64,000 nucleotides of DNA from an uncultured Eggerthellaceae bacterium. Its GTDB lineage: Bacteria > Actinomycetota > Coriobacteriia > Coriobacteriales > Eggerthellaceae. Positions 16,422 through 25,123 of this stretch are shown here, piece after piece. A program made the position numbers and the translations under genes. The DNA is taken from positions 1 through 64,000 of the forward strand of contig CAJURX010000010.1 of NCBI GenBank assembly GCA_910589125.1, in the 5' to 3' direction. Numbering within the stretch: the first letter of the stretch is position 1; each line of letters starts with the position of its first letter. The notes beneath the pieces are model-generated. The model saw only the letters and a list, made by a program, of their open reading frames with translations, searched no databases and was not told the DNA's origin.

Positions 16422-17609
16422 CTATCCCTCGGAGCGCACGCGTTCCACCAAAGCCGATATCGCCATGAAGATCCCATCACCGTCCTCGGGGCGGTCGTTC
16501 CATTTCGTCATCTGCGGATTCAGCGGCAAGGTGTAGCCCGCCTGCTCCAGCACCGACGCTATCTCCCTCGGCCCTGCCTCGGCCCATCCCGTGGACCCGA
16601 AGGCGATGCCGATGCGCCCCTTCGGCGACAATCCCTTGAGATAGGCAAGGAAGGCACCCGCCTCTGGAAGGACGGTCATATTATGCGTGGGCGAGCCGAC
16701 CGCCACATAGCGTGCATCCATGACATGCGTCATGATGTCGGATATGTCGCTCACATGCAGGTCGAAGGTGCGCACGCTCACACCCTGGGCCATGAACCCC
16801 TCGGTGATGGCCTCCGCCATCCGAGCGGTGCTGCCATACATGGATGCATATACCACCACCGCAGAATCCGTAGGCTCGAGCGCGCTCCATGCCCGATACC
16901 GCTCCATGATCTCAGGGATGCGCGAGCGCCAGATGAGGCCATGCGACGGAGCGATCATGTCCAGGTCGAGCTCTCCCACAGATGCGAGCGCCTTCGCCGT
17001 CTGCCGCGAATAGGGCATCACGATGTTCGCATAGTACTTCTTGGCGCTCTGGAAGAGCAGGCCTGCATCCACCTCATCATCGAAGCGCTCGGATGTGGCG
17101 AGGAACTGCCCGAAGGCATCGTTGGAGAAGAGCAGCCGGTCCTGCGGAGCGTACGTGACCATGTTGTCGGGCCAATGGACCATGGGTGTCTGCACGAACT
17201 GGAGCGTGCGGCTCCCGATGGACAGCTCGTCACCGGTCTTGACGGGGATGAGCTCGCGCTCGTCCCCAAGGTAGGTGGCAAGGATGTCTCGTCCCCTCGC
17301 GCTCGTGACCACCTTCGCCTCAGGTGCGCGCGCCAGCACCTCGCGCAGGGAGCCCGCATGGTCCTTCTCCGAATGATTGGAGACCACATACGCGATCTGC
17401 GCAGGGTCCACCACATCAGCGATGCGCTCCATGAGCTCGGATGCATGGTCCTCCGAGCACGTGTCGATGAGCGTCACCGCCTCATCCATGATGAGATAGG
17501 CGTTGTTCGTGGACCCATGGGGCATGCTGAACCCATGGATGTAGCGCTCATTCCATTCGAGAGCGCCGACCCACCAGATGCCGGGCTTGATCTCATATGC
17601 CTTGAACAT
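16422..17609 (-). CDS. fprA: Flavodiiron protein (oxygen/NO reductase)
   Basis: A 395-residue protein of the usual size. Residues 1-250 form the metallo-beta-lactamase-like di-iron domain with the HxExDH motif in SNHSEKDHAGS. Residues ~255-395 form a flavodoxin domain with the FMN phosphate loop SMYGSTARM. Such enzymes reduce O2 to water or NO to N2O in the cytoplasm of anaerobes. GAGGAG stands five bases before ATG. It overlaps the end of the ygjP-like gene by 17 bases, in the rsmI-ygjP-fprA run. Confidence 0.92.
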   Translation of the reverse strand: MFKAYEIKPGIWWVGALEWNERYIHGFSMPHGSTNNAYLIMDEAVTLIDTCSEDHASELMERIADVVDPAQIAYVVSNHSEKDHAGSLREVLARAPEAKVVTSARGRDILATYLGDERELIPVKTGDELSIGSRTLQFVQTPMVHWPDNMVTYAPQDRLLFSNDAFGQFLATSERFDDEVDAGLLFQSAKKYYANIVMPYSRQTAKALASVGELDLDMIAPSHGLIWRSRIPEIMERYRAWSALEPTDSAVVVYASMYGSTARMAEAITEGFMAQGVSVRTFDLHVSDISDIMTHVMDARYVAVGSPTHNMTVLPEAGAFLAYLKGLSPKGRIGIAFGSTGWAEAGPREIASVLEQAGYTLPLNPQMTKWNDRPEDGDGIFMAISALVERVRSEG

Positions 17610-18237
17610 GTCTGCTCCTCACCTCGTCCGTATCGTCATCCACCCGGCCGCCACCTCCGAGGGCCGGTCGCGCCAAACGCGCTCGCGCCTCTCTCCATGA
17701 AGGGAGCGCTCGATCCAACAATCCATAGAACCGTGCCGAATGCCCTCGCACGAGCAGATGGCAGAGCTCGTGGACCACCACATATTCCAAGCACTCGGGC
17801 GGATACGCCGCCAAGCGCGTATTGATGCAGATGCGCCCCGTGGACGGCTGGCAGCTGCCCCATCGGCTCTTCATGTTCCGATACGCCAGCTTCCCCGCCT
17901 TGACTCCCAGCACGGCCTCCCACTTCTGGATGAGCGGTGGCACGAATGCTTGGACGGTCTCCTTCCACGCTTGCTGCTCCTCTGCGCTCGCGTGCGCGCA
18001 CGCATCCTCAGGCGCGCTCGCGACCCGGCTTCGCGCCCGTGCGACCCACGCCTGCTTGTCGCAGAGGAAACGCTCTATCTCAGCAAGGCTGACAGCATGC
18101 GGAGCGGATACCGCCACGGTCCCATCCGAGCGCACGCGCAGGTTGATGTTCTTGACGCGCTTGCGCGTGAGCTGGACATCCATGCCCGCAAGGCGCACCT
18201 GCTCGGGGCGCGCAGATGCGCTCCTGGCCCTAGGCAT
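17593..18237 (-). CDS. YgjP-type (DUF45/SprT-like) metallopeptidase
   Basis: A 214-residue member of the YgjP/WLM group. The zinc motif is HELCHLLVRGHSARFY, preceded by MKSRWGSCQPSTGRICIN, the family hallmark. The N-terminal ~60 residues are beta-rich. Function in the cell is poorly known; partners of type I restriction systems in some species carry a similar domain, but no such system is nearby here. ATG 18237 overlaps the end of rsmI by 8 bases; the open frame extends upstream inside rsmI and is not needed. Confidence 0.85.
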   Translation of the reverse strand: MPRARSASARPEQVRLAGMDVQLTRKRVKNINLRVRSDGTVAVSAPHAVSLAEIERFLCDKQAWVARARSRVASAPEDACAHASAEEQQAWKETVQAFVPPLIQKWEAVLGVKAGKLAYRNMKSRWGSCQPSTGRICINTRLAAYPPECLEYVVVHELCHLLVRGHSARFYGLLDRALPSWREARARLARPALGGGGRVDDDTDEVRSRHVQGI

Positions 18238-19108
18238 GGCGAGTCCCCTCATCCCGAGCAGCGAGCGCGATATCATACGCCGCATTCCGCGGTATCCCAC
18301 AGGATGCGACGAGCTGCTTCGCTATCTCCTTCGGCCGCGCGCCTTGCGCCGCCAGCTCTGCAGCACGCTCATGCGCCTCCACCAAGGATGCATCCTTGGC
18401 CTCGTCGGCTTCTGCATCAGAGGGTCCGTCCACGACGATGGCTATCTCGCCCTTGATGGGCGTATGCGCAGCTCGCTCCTGGAACATGCGCGCCACTTCG
18501 CCCGACGGGCCTGAGACCACTTCCTCATGCAGCTTCGTGAGCTCACGGCAGACCGCCACCTCGCGGTGAGGGAATGCGTCCGCGATGGCCTCGAGCGCTG
18601 ATGCGAGCCGATGCGGACTCTCGTAGAAGATGAGAGCGGCATCCACAGCGCGCATAGCCGCAAGCGCCTCCTGCCTCTCAGATGCCTTCTTGGAAAGGAA
18701 GCCCGCGAACAGGAAGCGAGTGGTGGAAAAGCCGCTCGCCACATAGGCCGTGGTCGCAGCAGACGCGCCGGGCAGCACCTCAGTGGCAAGCCCCTCTGCG
18801 CGCGCCGCCCGCACCAAGGCCATGCCTGGGTCCGATACGCCCGGCATGCCAGCATCGGAGCAATAGGCGAGCTGCTCCCCTGCTTGGATGCGCTCGAGCA
18901 CCGCGCACGCACGCTCGCGGATGGTGTTCTCATCTAGCCGCACGAGCGGCTTCTCTATGCCAAGGTGAGCCAACAGCTTGCCCGTCACGCGCGTGTCCTC
19001 GCAGAGCACGGCATCCGAGGCGCGCAAGGCCTCGACCGCACGCAGCGTGATGTCGCCCAGATTGCCGATGGGCGTGGGAACGATGATGAGCTTTCCGATG
19101 CTTTCCAT
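18230..19108 (-). CDS. rsmI: 16S rRNA (cytidine-1402-2'-O)-methyltransferase
   Basis: A 292-residue RsmI, the standard length. Motifs: LIIVPTPIGNLGDITLRA at the start, CEDTRVTGKLL, and SDAGMPGVSDPG, which are the tetrapyrrole-methylase-fold SAM site. It methylates C1402 of 16S rRNA in the decoding centre together with RsmH. ATG 19108 lacks a ribosome site but sits seven bases after a TATAAT, so it is probably leaderless. It heads the rsmI-ygjP-fprA run. Confidence 0.95.
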   Translation of the reverse strand: MESIGKLIIVPTPIGNLGDITLRAVEALRASDAVLCEDTRVTGKLLAHLGIEKPLVRLDENTIRERACAVLERIQAGEQLAYCSDAGMPGVSDPGMALVRAARAEGLATEVLPGASAATTAYVASGFSTTRFLFAGFLSKKASERQEALAAMRAVDAALIFYESPHRLASALEAIADAFPHREVAVCRELTKLHEEVVSGPSGEVARMFQERAAHTPIKGEIAIVVDGPSDAEADEAKDASLVEAHERAAELAAQGARPKEIAKQLVASCGIPRNAAYDIALAARDEGTRHA

Positions 19109-19115
19109 GCGAGGG

Positions 19116-19121
19116 ATTATA
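19116..19121 (-). promoter_or_regulatory. -10 box (TATAAT) of a probable leaderless rsmI promoter
   Basis: A perfect TATAAT on the minus strand ends seven bases before the rsmI ATG at 19108. A weak -35 (TTTGGG) lies 17 bases further upstream. Transcription would start at or next to the ATG. Confidence 0.65.
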
Positions 19122-19178
19122 CGAGCACGGAGCGCGAACCCAAAGGGGATGGGGTCATCGAGCCGCCGCCGGGTACCC

Positions 19179-19901
19179 TTACGCGGCTTCGACGATGCGA
19201 TAGGACTGATGATCGCCGCAGCAGGTCTGCAGCACGATGGATTCGCCATGGCTCGTGACCTCGGATGATATCTGGCTCCATTGGGTGTCGTCCGGCACAT
19301 CATAGATATCGAACACGGTGTAGGTCCGCTCATCGCCATTGCCGTCGCGCACGGTGATCTGGTCGCCTTCGTTGAGATACATCACGCAATTGAACACGCC
19401 GGGATGGTGCCCGATGAAGTATCCCCAGCTCCCGTCCGTAGTGGAGTCGGAACCGAGCCAGAGCCCTGCGGTATCGTCCGGCGCTCGCTCGGCCTTGTAG
19501 GCATCCACATAGGGGATGACGTTCCCGAATATCTCGAGCGTGCCCGCAGAAGACGATGCCTGGGGCGGCACATCCATCGCACGCCATCCTGAGGATGCGC
19601 TTCCCGCCGACGTCCCCTGAGATGCGCCCTGATCGGCTTGCGTTCCGGTGACAGACGGGCTTCCCGAGGCGAACCCTATCTCATTCCCGTCAGCGTCAAG
19701 GCCACAGAGCTCCAAGAGCTTCGCTGCGCTGATGGAAGCAGCGGAGAACGCCTCGTCTCCCTGAGCGCCCACCATCTCCTCGGCAGCTTCCTCCTGTGCC
19801 TCCTCGAAGGAAGGGGCCAGCGCATACGCAGCTCCACCAGCCATGACCGCACAGAGAGCGCACGCCCCTACCACCGTTGCCACCCGCGTCCGCTTCCTCA
19901 T
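19179..19901 (-). CDS. Sortase domain protein
   Basis: A 240-residue protein with an N-terminal hydrophobic helix (about 8-27), an Ala/Ser/Glu-rich linker and a sortase domain. The catalytic residues are visible: His165/166 in YFIGHHPG, Cys227 in VLQTCCG and Arg235. It should join surface proteins to the cell wall or to each other. A candidate substrate with an LAQTG motif lies at 53947-56580. An AAGGGAGG site seven bases before ATG 19901 fixes the start. It is a single gene divergent from the holin-like gene. Confidence 0.82.
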   Translation of the reverse strand: MRKRTRVATVVGACALCAVMAGGAAYALAPSFEEAQEEAAEEMVGAQGDEAFSAASISAAKLLELCGLDADGNEIGFASGSPSVTGTQADQGASQGTSAGSASSGWRAMDVPPQASSSAGTLEIFGNVIPYVDAYKAERAPDDTAGLWLGSDSTTDGSWGYFIGHHPGVFNCVMYLNEGDQITVRDGNGDERTYTVFDIYDVPDDTQWSQISSEVTSHGESIVLQTCCGDHQSYRIVEAA

Positions 19902-20139
19902 GGCTCGCCTCCCTTCTGCTGATAGTGCGCTCGCACGCATGCGCGCACCTTCGCCTCTGAGCGCACGCTACTCCCCTTGAGCTGGATGCATCATGCGGGC
20001 TGGGCGTCTGTCATGGGCACGTGCTGAAGCCGTCACGGAACCGAGACGGAAGCTGACGCGAGCTATGGCATCATCGAAGATGCATTCGACGAAGAACCCA
20101 AGACTGGACCGATCGGAACCGATCGAGAGAGGAGCGATC
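19902..20139. other. Divergent intergenic region, sortase / holin-like gene
   Basis: These 238 bases hold the promoters of both genes, not clearly resolved. ACCGATCGGAACCGATCG (about 20108-20125) is a tandem repeat of a CCGATCG unit near the holin-like gene. Nothing else was recognised. Confidence 0.35.
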
Positions 20140-20511
20140 ATGTCATTTCTCATCCGTTGGATCGTGACCGCCGTCGCGGTGGCTGCGGCCGTTTGGCTCG
20201 TGCCGGGGATAGAGCTCATCGGAGGCGACTCCGCATGGGTGGGCATCGCGATATTCGCGCTCATCCTGTCGCTGGTGAACATCTCCGTGAAGCCCATCCT
20301 GCAACTGCTCTCGCTCCCCATCACCGTGCTCACGCTGGGCATCTTCTACCTGATCGTGAACACCATCCTGCTCTATCTGGCTGCATGGCTGGCAAACGGG
20401 CTCTTCGGAGTGGGCTTCTGGATATCTGGGTTCGGCAGCGCATTCTTGGCATCCATCGTGATATCCATCGTGAGCGCCATCGTGAATGCCGTGGTGGGCA
20501 ACGACCAGTAG
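20140..20511 (+). CDS. Phage-holin-family-IV-like (4-TMS) membrane protein
   Basis: A 123-residue hydrophobic protein with four membrane segments: MSFLIRWIVTAVAVAAAVWL, a second near 33-55, a third near 62-85 and a fourth at the C-terminus. NISVKPILQLLSLPITVLTLG is the signature of the mycobacterial-type phage holin IV / YvlD family, found in many chromosomes with no phage link and probably a membrane-stress or envelope protein. AGAGGAG lies seven bases before ATG 20140. Confidence 0.88.
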   Translation: MSFLIRWIVTAVAVAAAVWLVPGIELIGGDSAWVGIAIFALILSLVNISVKPILQLLSLPITVLTLGIFYLIVNTILLYLAAWLANGLFGVGFWISGFGSAFLASIVISIVSAIVNAVVGNDQ

Positions 20512-20738
20512 GCTCGACGAAGCGATAGGCGGCCAGGGCGCGCTGGCGCTCATAGCCGTCTGCGCATGGCAAGCGTGCGAGCGCAAGCATGTGAGCAGAC
20601 CTCTTCAGCAACGCGGAGCTGCCACTGCGGAGCCACTGCATCCGCAAAGGTGGCACGGATGCACGATCCTCATTTTCTCGTGCACATGATCTGGATTCGT
20701 GCTATCCTTCCGCACCAACCCGATGCGAAAGGCGTCCA
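20512..20738. other. Intergenic region before the trp leader
   Basis: These 227 bases hold the unresolved promoter of the trp leader. TGCACGA (20660-20666) and TCGTGCA (20678-20684) form a 7-bp inverted repeat with an 11-base loop, perhaps an operator or the terminator of the holin-like gene. TATCCT (20703-20708) is a possible -10 box. Confidence 0.35.
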
Positions 20739-20822
20739 TTGACCAACTTCACGACATGCAGCTCTTACGCGACCGCAGCAGCGGTTGCTGGCGCATGGTG
20801 GTGGACGAAGAGGATATCGTAA
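20739..20822 (+). CDS. trpL: Tryptophan attenuator leader peptide
   Basis: A 27-residue frame starting at TTG with a GAAAGG ribosome site about seven bases upstream. Residues 20-22 are three tandem Trp codons (20796-20804), in AGAWWWTKRIS, then a TAA stop. Three Trp in a row in a short peptide directly before a terminator and a tryptophan synthase gene is the hallmark of TrpL; actinobacterial leaders commonly contain WWWT. The competing hairpin strand starts at the base after the stop codon, as the mechanism requires. Confidence 0.82.
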   Translation: MTNFTTCSSYATAAAVAGAWWWTKRIS

Positions 20823-20874
20823 CCGGGTCATCAACCTTCTCCGCATGCATGCATGAAGACCTCCGATGATCCGG
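20823..20874 (+). promoter_or_regulatory. Antiterminator hairpin of the trp attenuator
   Basis: CCGGGTCATC (20823-20832) can pair with GATGATCCGG (20865-20874): ten base pairs with one G-U. This takes up the loop and 3' side of the terminator stem. A ribosome stalled on the Trp codons leaves 20823-20832 free and allows it to form; one that reaches the stop codon covers it. Confidence 0.75.
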
Positions 20875-20885
20875 GGGTCTTTTTT
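20857..20885 (+). terminator. Intrinsic terminator of the trp attenuator
   Basis: AGACCTCCG (20857-20865) pairs with CGGGGGTCT (20872-20880): nine pairs, a six-base loop, followed by a run of six T (20880-20885). It lies 45 bases before trpB and would block its transcription when tryptophan is plentiful. Confidence 0.88.
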
Positions 20886-20930
20886 CATGCATCCAGAGAC
20901 CTGCATCCGCCAACGAGGAAAGGACACGAA

Positions 20931-22340
20931 ATGGCAGAGGCACGAGCAGCACAGGAACATCAGACCGCGCCATACCGGCTGTATCTGCGCGAGGACCAGA
21001 TCCCGACGCAATGGTACAACCTGCGTGCCGACATGCCCGAGCCGCCCGATCCCATGCTCCTCCCGAACGGTCAGGTAGCGCGTCCTGAGGACATCGCCCC
21101 GGTGTTCTGCGATGAGCTGGTGAAGCAGGAGCTGGATGATACGACCGCCTATGTGGATATCCCCGAGGGCGTGCGCGAAATGTACAAGGTGTATCGCCCG
21201 AGCCCCTTGTGCCGCGCGTACAACCTGGAGCGCGCGCTGAACACGCCCGCGCATATCTACTACAAGTTCGAGGGCAACAACACCTCCGGATCGCACAAGC
21301 TGAACTCCGCGCTCGCGCAGGCATACTATGCCAAGGAGCAGGACTTGGACAAGATCACCACCGAGACCGGGGCTGGCCAGTGGGGCACGGCGCTCTCGGA
21401 AGCTGCTGACCACTATGGGCTGGACCTGGATGTGTTCATGGTCAAGTGCTCATACGAGCAGAAGCCCTTCCGCCGCAACATCATGGAGACCTTCAATGCG
21501 ACCGTCACCCCCTCCCCCTCTGACACGACCGAGGTGGGCAGGAAGATGCTGGCCGAGCACCCTGACTCCACCGGCAGCCTGGGGACCGCCATATCGGAGG
21601 CTGTCGAACGCGCGCTCAACGTACCGAACAACAAGGGACGCTATCAGCTGGGAAGCGTGCTCAACCAGGTGGTGCTGCACCAGTCCATCATCGGGCTGGA
21701 GAGCTACACCGCCTTGGAGGAGCTGGGCGAATACCCCGACATCGTGATCGGCTGCGCAGGCGGCGGGTCGAACCTGGGCGGCCTCATCGCTCCGTTCATG
21801 CGCGACAAGCTCAAGGGCATCAAGCCCGACACGCGCTTCATCGCAGTGGAGCCCGCGAGCTGCCCCTCCCTCACGCGCGGCAAGTACGCATACGACTTCG
21901 CGGATACCGGTCAGACCTGTCCGCTCTGCAAGATGTATACGCTCGGTAACGGCTTCCTCCCATCATCCGACCACGCAGGCGGCCTTCGCTACCATGGCAT
22001 GGCGCCCATCGTCAGCAAGCTCAAGCACGACGGCTACATGGAGGCCATCGCCGTCAAGCAGACCGACGTGTTCGGAGCCGCTGAGGAGTTCGCGCGCCTG
22101 GAGACCATCCTGCCGGCCCCGGAGAGCGCTCACGCGATCTTCGCCGCCATGGAGGAGGCGAAGCGATGCGCGGAGACGGGCGAGGAGAAGGTCATCCTCT
22201 TCGGGCTCACGGGCACCGGATACTTCGACATGTATGCCTATGACGCATACAACAACGGGAGGATGAGCAATCACGTGCCCTCCGATGAGGAGCTGGAGGC
22301 GGGATTCGCCACCATCCCCTCCATCCCGGGGGTGCAATAG
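20931..22340 (+). CDS. trpB: Tryptophan synthase beta subunit, TrpB2 type
   Basis: A 469-residue PLP enzyme of the TrpB2 branch (longer than the ~400-residue TrpB1). The PLP lysine is in KFEGNNTSGSHKLNSA, and the phosphate loop is CAGGGSNLGG; TETGAGQWG is the usual COMM-region motif. It joins indole and serine to make tryptophan. No trpA or other trp gene is next to it, so it may salvage free indole. The GAGGAAAGG site fits ATG 20931. The upstream attenuator shows that it is regulated by Trp-tRNA supply. One small membrane-protein gene follows. Confidence 0.93.
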   Translation: MAEARAAQEHQTAPYRLYLREDQIPTQWYNLRADMPEPPDPMLLPNGQVARPEDIAPVFCDELVKQELDDTTAYVDIPEGVREMYKVYRPSPLCRAYNLERALNTPAHIYYKFEGNNTSGSHKLNSALAQAYYAKEQDLDKITTETGAGQWGTALSEAADHYGLDLDVFMVKCSYEQKPFRRNIMETFNATVTPSPSDTTEVGRKMLAEHPDSTGSLGTAISEAVERALNVPNNKGRYQLGSVLNQVVLHQSIIGLESYTALEELGEYPDIVIGCAGGGSNLGGLIAPFMRDKLKGIKPDTRFIAVEPASCPSLTRGKYAYDFADTGQTCPLCKMYTLGNGFLPSSDHAGGLRYHGMAPIVSKLKHDGYMEAIAVKQTDVFGAAEEFARLETILPAPESAHAIFAAMEEAKRCAETGEEKVILFGLTGTGYFDMYAYDAYNNGRMSNHVPSDEELEAGFATIPSIPGVQ

Positions 22341-22355
22341 GCAAAGGAGACCGCG

Positions 22356-22694
22356 ATGAAGCCGCTACCTGAGATCGACGAGAAGAGGATGCGCGCCTCT
22401 GCGAAGGCGCATCCCAAGGACACGCTGGCCAATGATGAGCCCGTGGTGCTCGAATCCTCTGAGAGCGATCCGGAGTTCCCCGCCATGGAGGAATACGAAG
22501 TGGACGAGGATGGCCCCAAGGGTGCGAAGGGCAAGCATCCAGGGCTCATCTGGGCCATCATCGCCGTCCTAGCAGTGATCGTGCTCTGCTTCGCGCTGGC
22601 GCGGTCGGGCGACTGGATGAACCCGCAAGAAGCCCAGCAGGTGCAAGACGCGCAAGAGAACGAGCAGATCGTCCCTGAGGATATGGGGCGCTGA
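22356..22694 (+). CDS. Small single-pass membrane protein, unknown function
   Basis: A 112-residue protein: an acidic N-terminal cytosolic half, one hydrophobic helix (LIWAIIAVLAVIVLCFALA, about 64-82) and a short polar tail. AAGGAG stands before ATG 22356, 15 bases after the trpB stop, so the two are cotranscribed under the attenuator. No family recognised and no evident link to tryptophan. Confidence 0.7.
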   Translation: MKPLPEIDEKRMRASAKAHPKDTLANDEPVVLESSESDPEFPAMEEYEVDEDGPKGAKGKHPGLIWAIIAVLAVIVLCFALARSGDWMNPQEAQQVQDAQENEQIVPEDMGR

Positions 22695-22702
22695 CCCTTC
22701 CC

Positions 22703-23497
22703 CTAGCGCTTCAGGCTCTCGATGGAGGGAAGCCAGATGTTGAGGTCTACCTCCGTCGAGATGCCAGGGATGCTGCCTGTGTTCGAGTACTGCCAGATCT
22801 GGAAGTCGAACTGCGCCGTGGGCACCTCCGTCTCATACTCAGCCAGCCACATCGGATAGGCTTGGCTCACCGTCTTGCCATACCGCGCGATATCGCGCTG
22901 ATTCCCGTAGATCAAAGGCGCATAGCCTGCCGCTTGGACCTTCTCGCAGAACGCGATGGCCATGGCGCTCAACTGCTCCCCATCCAATGCGTTGGCACGC
23001 GCACCCTCCACGTTCACCGGCTCATGGTCATAGGCGACAGTCTCGAATGTGACGCCAGCCTCCTCAGCTCGCGCAAGGGCCGCAAGGGCGAAGGCTGCCT
23101 CCTCCTCTGCCTCTTCGACGGTCACTGCCTGAGAGAAGAAGTACGCGGATACGGGGATGCCTGCGCTCTGCGCACCCGTGGCATTTGCCATGAATGATGC
23201 ATCCTCGTACAGGACGCCTTCAGTGGCACCTCGGTTCCCCACGCGCACGAAGGCGAACTGCACGCCCGCCTCAGCCACCTGGGGCCATTCGATCTTGAGC
23301 TGATGGGCAGAGACGTCGATCCCCCAGCGCGATTCGACCACGCCATCAGGTGCGTAGGCCAGATGCTCCCCGTCACGCTGCAGCGCAGCCCAATCATAGG
23401 GGCTCACGTACCCCGGTGCTGCACACCCCACGAGAGCACAGGCCGCAAGCAAGGCCACGAGCGCAACCGCGATCATCTTGTTCAGAATGGTCCTCAT
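22703..23497 (-). CDS. GH25-family muramidase, lipoprotein
   Basis: A 264-residue protein with a signal helix and lipobox LVGC (Cys25). The rest is a GH25 (Chalaropsis-lysozyme) barrel: WGIDVSAHQ, FVRVGNRGATEGVLYEDASF, AYFFSQAVTVEEAEEEA and the catalytic pair in AYDHEP, with IWQYSNTGSIPGIS near the end. It should cut peptidoglycan between MurNAc and GlcNAc from the outer membrane face. ATG 23497 has no ribosome site but lies seven bases after TAGAAT. It converges on the trpB operon with 8 bases between them. Confidence 0.88.
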   Translation of the reverse strand: MRTILNKMIAVALVALLAACALVGCAAPGYVSPYDWAALQRDGEHLAYAPDGVVESRWGIDVSAHQLKIEWPQVAEAGVQFAFVRVGNRGATEGVLYEDASFMANATGAQSAGIPVSAYFFSQAVTVEEAEEEAAFALAALARAEEAGVTFETVAYDHEPVNVEGARANALDGEQLSAMAIAFCEKVQAAGYAPLIYGNQRDIARYGKTVSQAYPMWLAEYETEVPTAQFDFQIWQYSNTGSIPGISTEVDLNIWLPSIESLKR

Positions 23498-23504
23498 GAA
23501 GGAT

Positions 23505-23510
23505 ATTCTA
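23505..23510 (-). promoter_or_regulatory. -10 box (TAGAAT) of a probable leaderless promoter for the GH25 gene
   Basis: TAGAAT on the minus strand ends seven bases before ATG 23497; no ribosome site in between. No consensus -35. Confidence 0.55.
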
Positions 23511-23576
23511 TCGGATGCGCGCTGCATCATCCCGAACCGGACCATGCGGGCCCAGACAAGATCGCTCCTTGCAGAC

Positions 23577-23594
23577 GTGCCGGCACGCCGGCAC
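23577..23594. terminator. GC-rich palindrome after the MFS gene
   Basis: GTGCCGGC (23577-23584) and GCCGGCAC (23587-23594) form an 8-bp hairpin with a 2-base centre, 52 bases downstream of the MFS stop on the minus strand. There is no T tract, so a terminator is only one option; an operator is another. Confidence 0.3.
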
Positions 23595-23645
23595 CTACGA
23601 GATCAGCATCGTGATGCCGTGCGCGATGCACAGGCGCAGACGATG

Positions 23646-25025
23646 TCAGTGGGAGCGCACCTTCCATAGAGCGACGATGAGGACCACGATGGACAGCAGC
23701 GCTGAGAGCCCGAATGCCATCTGATACGCAAGGACATCCGCTCCCGCGAAGCCTGCGACCGCGACGTTCGTGATCAGGAGCATCATGAGGGCCGTCCCGA
23801 ATGATGCGCACGACTGCCGAAGCGTGATGAAGAACGTGGATCCGTCGTTCATGAGCGGTCCGGGGAGCTTCGCCATGCCCCATGAGATGAATGGCCCGAT
23901 GATCGTGCTCACCCCGATCCCGCGGATGGTCTGCATGAGCGTGAGCAGCCAGAGCGGCGTGGCCGCATCCACGAACACCATGGATACCGCGCCCACCGTC
24001 AGGCAGGCAGCACCGCCGATGATGACCGGGCGCGCGCCGATCTTGTCAGACAGGATGCCACCGAGCGGATTGAACACCACTGCCAAGATGGTGGCCGGGA
24101 TGAACACCATGCCCGCATCCAGCGCAGAGAGGCCACATATGTTCTGCACGAACAGCGGGATGATCAAGGTGATGCCCATGAACGAGGCGAACAGCGCGCA
24201 CTGCCCCACCATGCTGGCGACATAGGTGCCGTTGCGCATCACCTCCATGCTGATGAGCGGATGCTCGATCCGCTGCTGGCGCGTGATGAACAAGATCAAG
24301 CATGCGATGCCCAGCAAGAGCGGGATGATGACCTGCGCGCTCCCGAACCCGAGGCGTGCAGCGTCCGTGAACCCGAGCAGAAGGCCACCGAAGCCGATCG
24401 TGGACAGCGCAAGCGAGAGCCAGTCAAGGCGCGCACCCTGCGCGGGCGCCTTCTCCCTGGGCACAAAGGCGACGGTGCAGACCAGGAGGATGGCCAACAC
24501 CACGACGAGCATCACGAAGAAGCTGCGCCACCCCAAGCTGCCCACCAAGGCACCACCGATGAGCGGGCCGATGTTCGGAGCGAATCCCATGGCAACGCCT
24601 GCGATGCCCATGGCGGTGCCGGTCTTGCCTGCCGGAAAGCGCGTCATGGCGATGGTCTGGAGCACAGGAAGCGTGATGCCCGTAGCGATGGCCTGCGGCA
24701 CGCGCCCAATCAGGAGCACGATGAAATCCGGCGCCAGCCAGTCGATGACCGACCCCAGCAGGAACAGGATGCATGACGCCAAGATCAGCTGGCGGACGCT
24801 CATGATGCGAGAGAGGTGCGCTACCAAAGGGACCGTGATGCCGATGAGCAGCATGTAGAGGGTGGTCAACCACTGGGATATGGCCTCAGTGGTCCCGAAC
24901 GAAGCCTGTATGCCCAAGAGCATGGAGTTCATGGCCGTCTGCGTGAGGGAACCCAGCGCGCAGAGCAAGGTCGTGATGGCGAACATCACGTATATCTGCC
25001 TACGGCTGATCGCTTCCGTTGTCAT
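23646..25025 (-). CDS. MFS multidrug exporter, DHA2 (EmrB/QacA) type
   Basis: A 459-residue transporter with about 14 membrane segments. The N-terminal half has WLTTLYMLLIGITVPL and the antiporter motif C region GFAPNIGPLIGG, typical of proton-driven drug exporters of the DHA2 family. Substrate unknown. AAAGGTG lies five bases before ATG. It is a single gene; no adjacent regulator points to its inducer. Confidence 0.88.
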   Translation of the reverse strand: MTTEAISRRQIYVMFAITTLLCALGSLTQTAMNSMLLGIQASFGTTEAISQWLTTLYMLLIGITVPLVAHLSRIMSVRQLILASCILFLLGSVIDWLAPDFIVLLIGRVPQAIATGITLPVLQTIAMTRFPAGKTGTAMGIAGVAMGFAPNIGPLIGGALVGSLGWRSFFVMLVVVLAILLVCTVAFVPREKAPAQGARLDWLSLALSTIGFGGLLLGFTDAARLGFGSAQVIIPLLLGIACLILFITRQQRIEHPLISMEVMRNGTYVASMVGQCALFASFMGITLIIPLFVQNICGLSALDAGMVFIPATILAVVFNPLGGILSDKIGARPVIIGGAACLTVGAVSMVFVDAATPLWLLTLMQTIRGIGVSTIIGPFISWGMAKLPGPLMNDGSTFFITLRQSCASFGTALMMLLITNVAVAGFAGADVLAYQMAFGLSALLSIVVLIVALWKVRSH

Positions 25026-25123
25026 GTGGCACCTTTCGTATCAGGGAACGCGCATGAGCGCATGATAGTACACGACATGCAGACGAACAGGGACAGCGGA
25101 TTCGACAGATGCGACGCTTGCTG

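Noticed and set aside
20140..20511. Phage holin as sign of a prophage
   Set aside because: The 4-TMS holin-IV family is common in chromosomes without phage genes; no phage gene is near.
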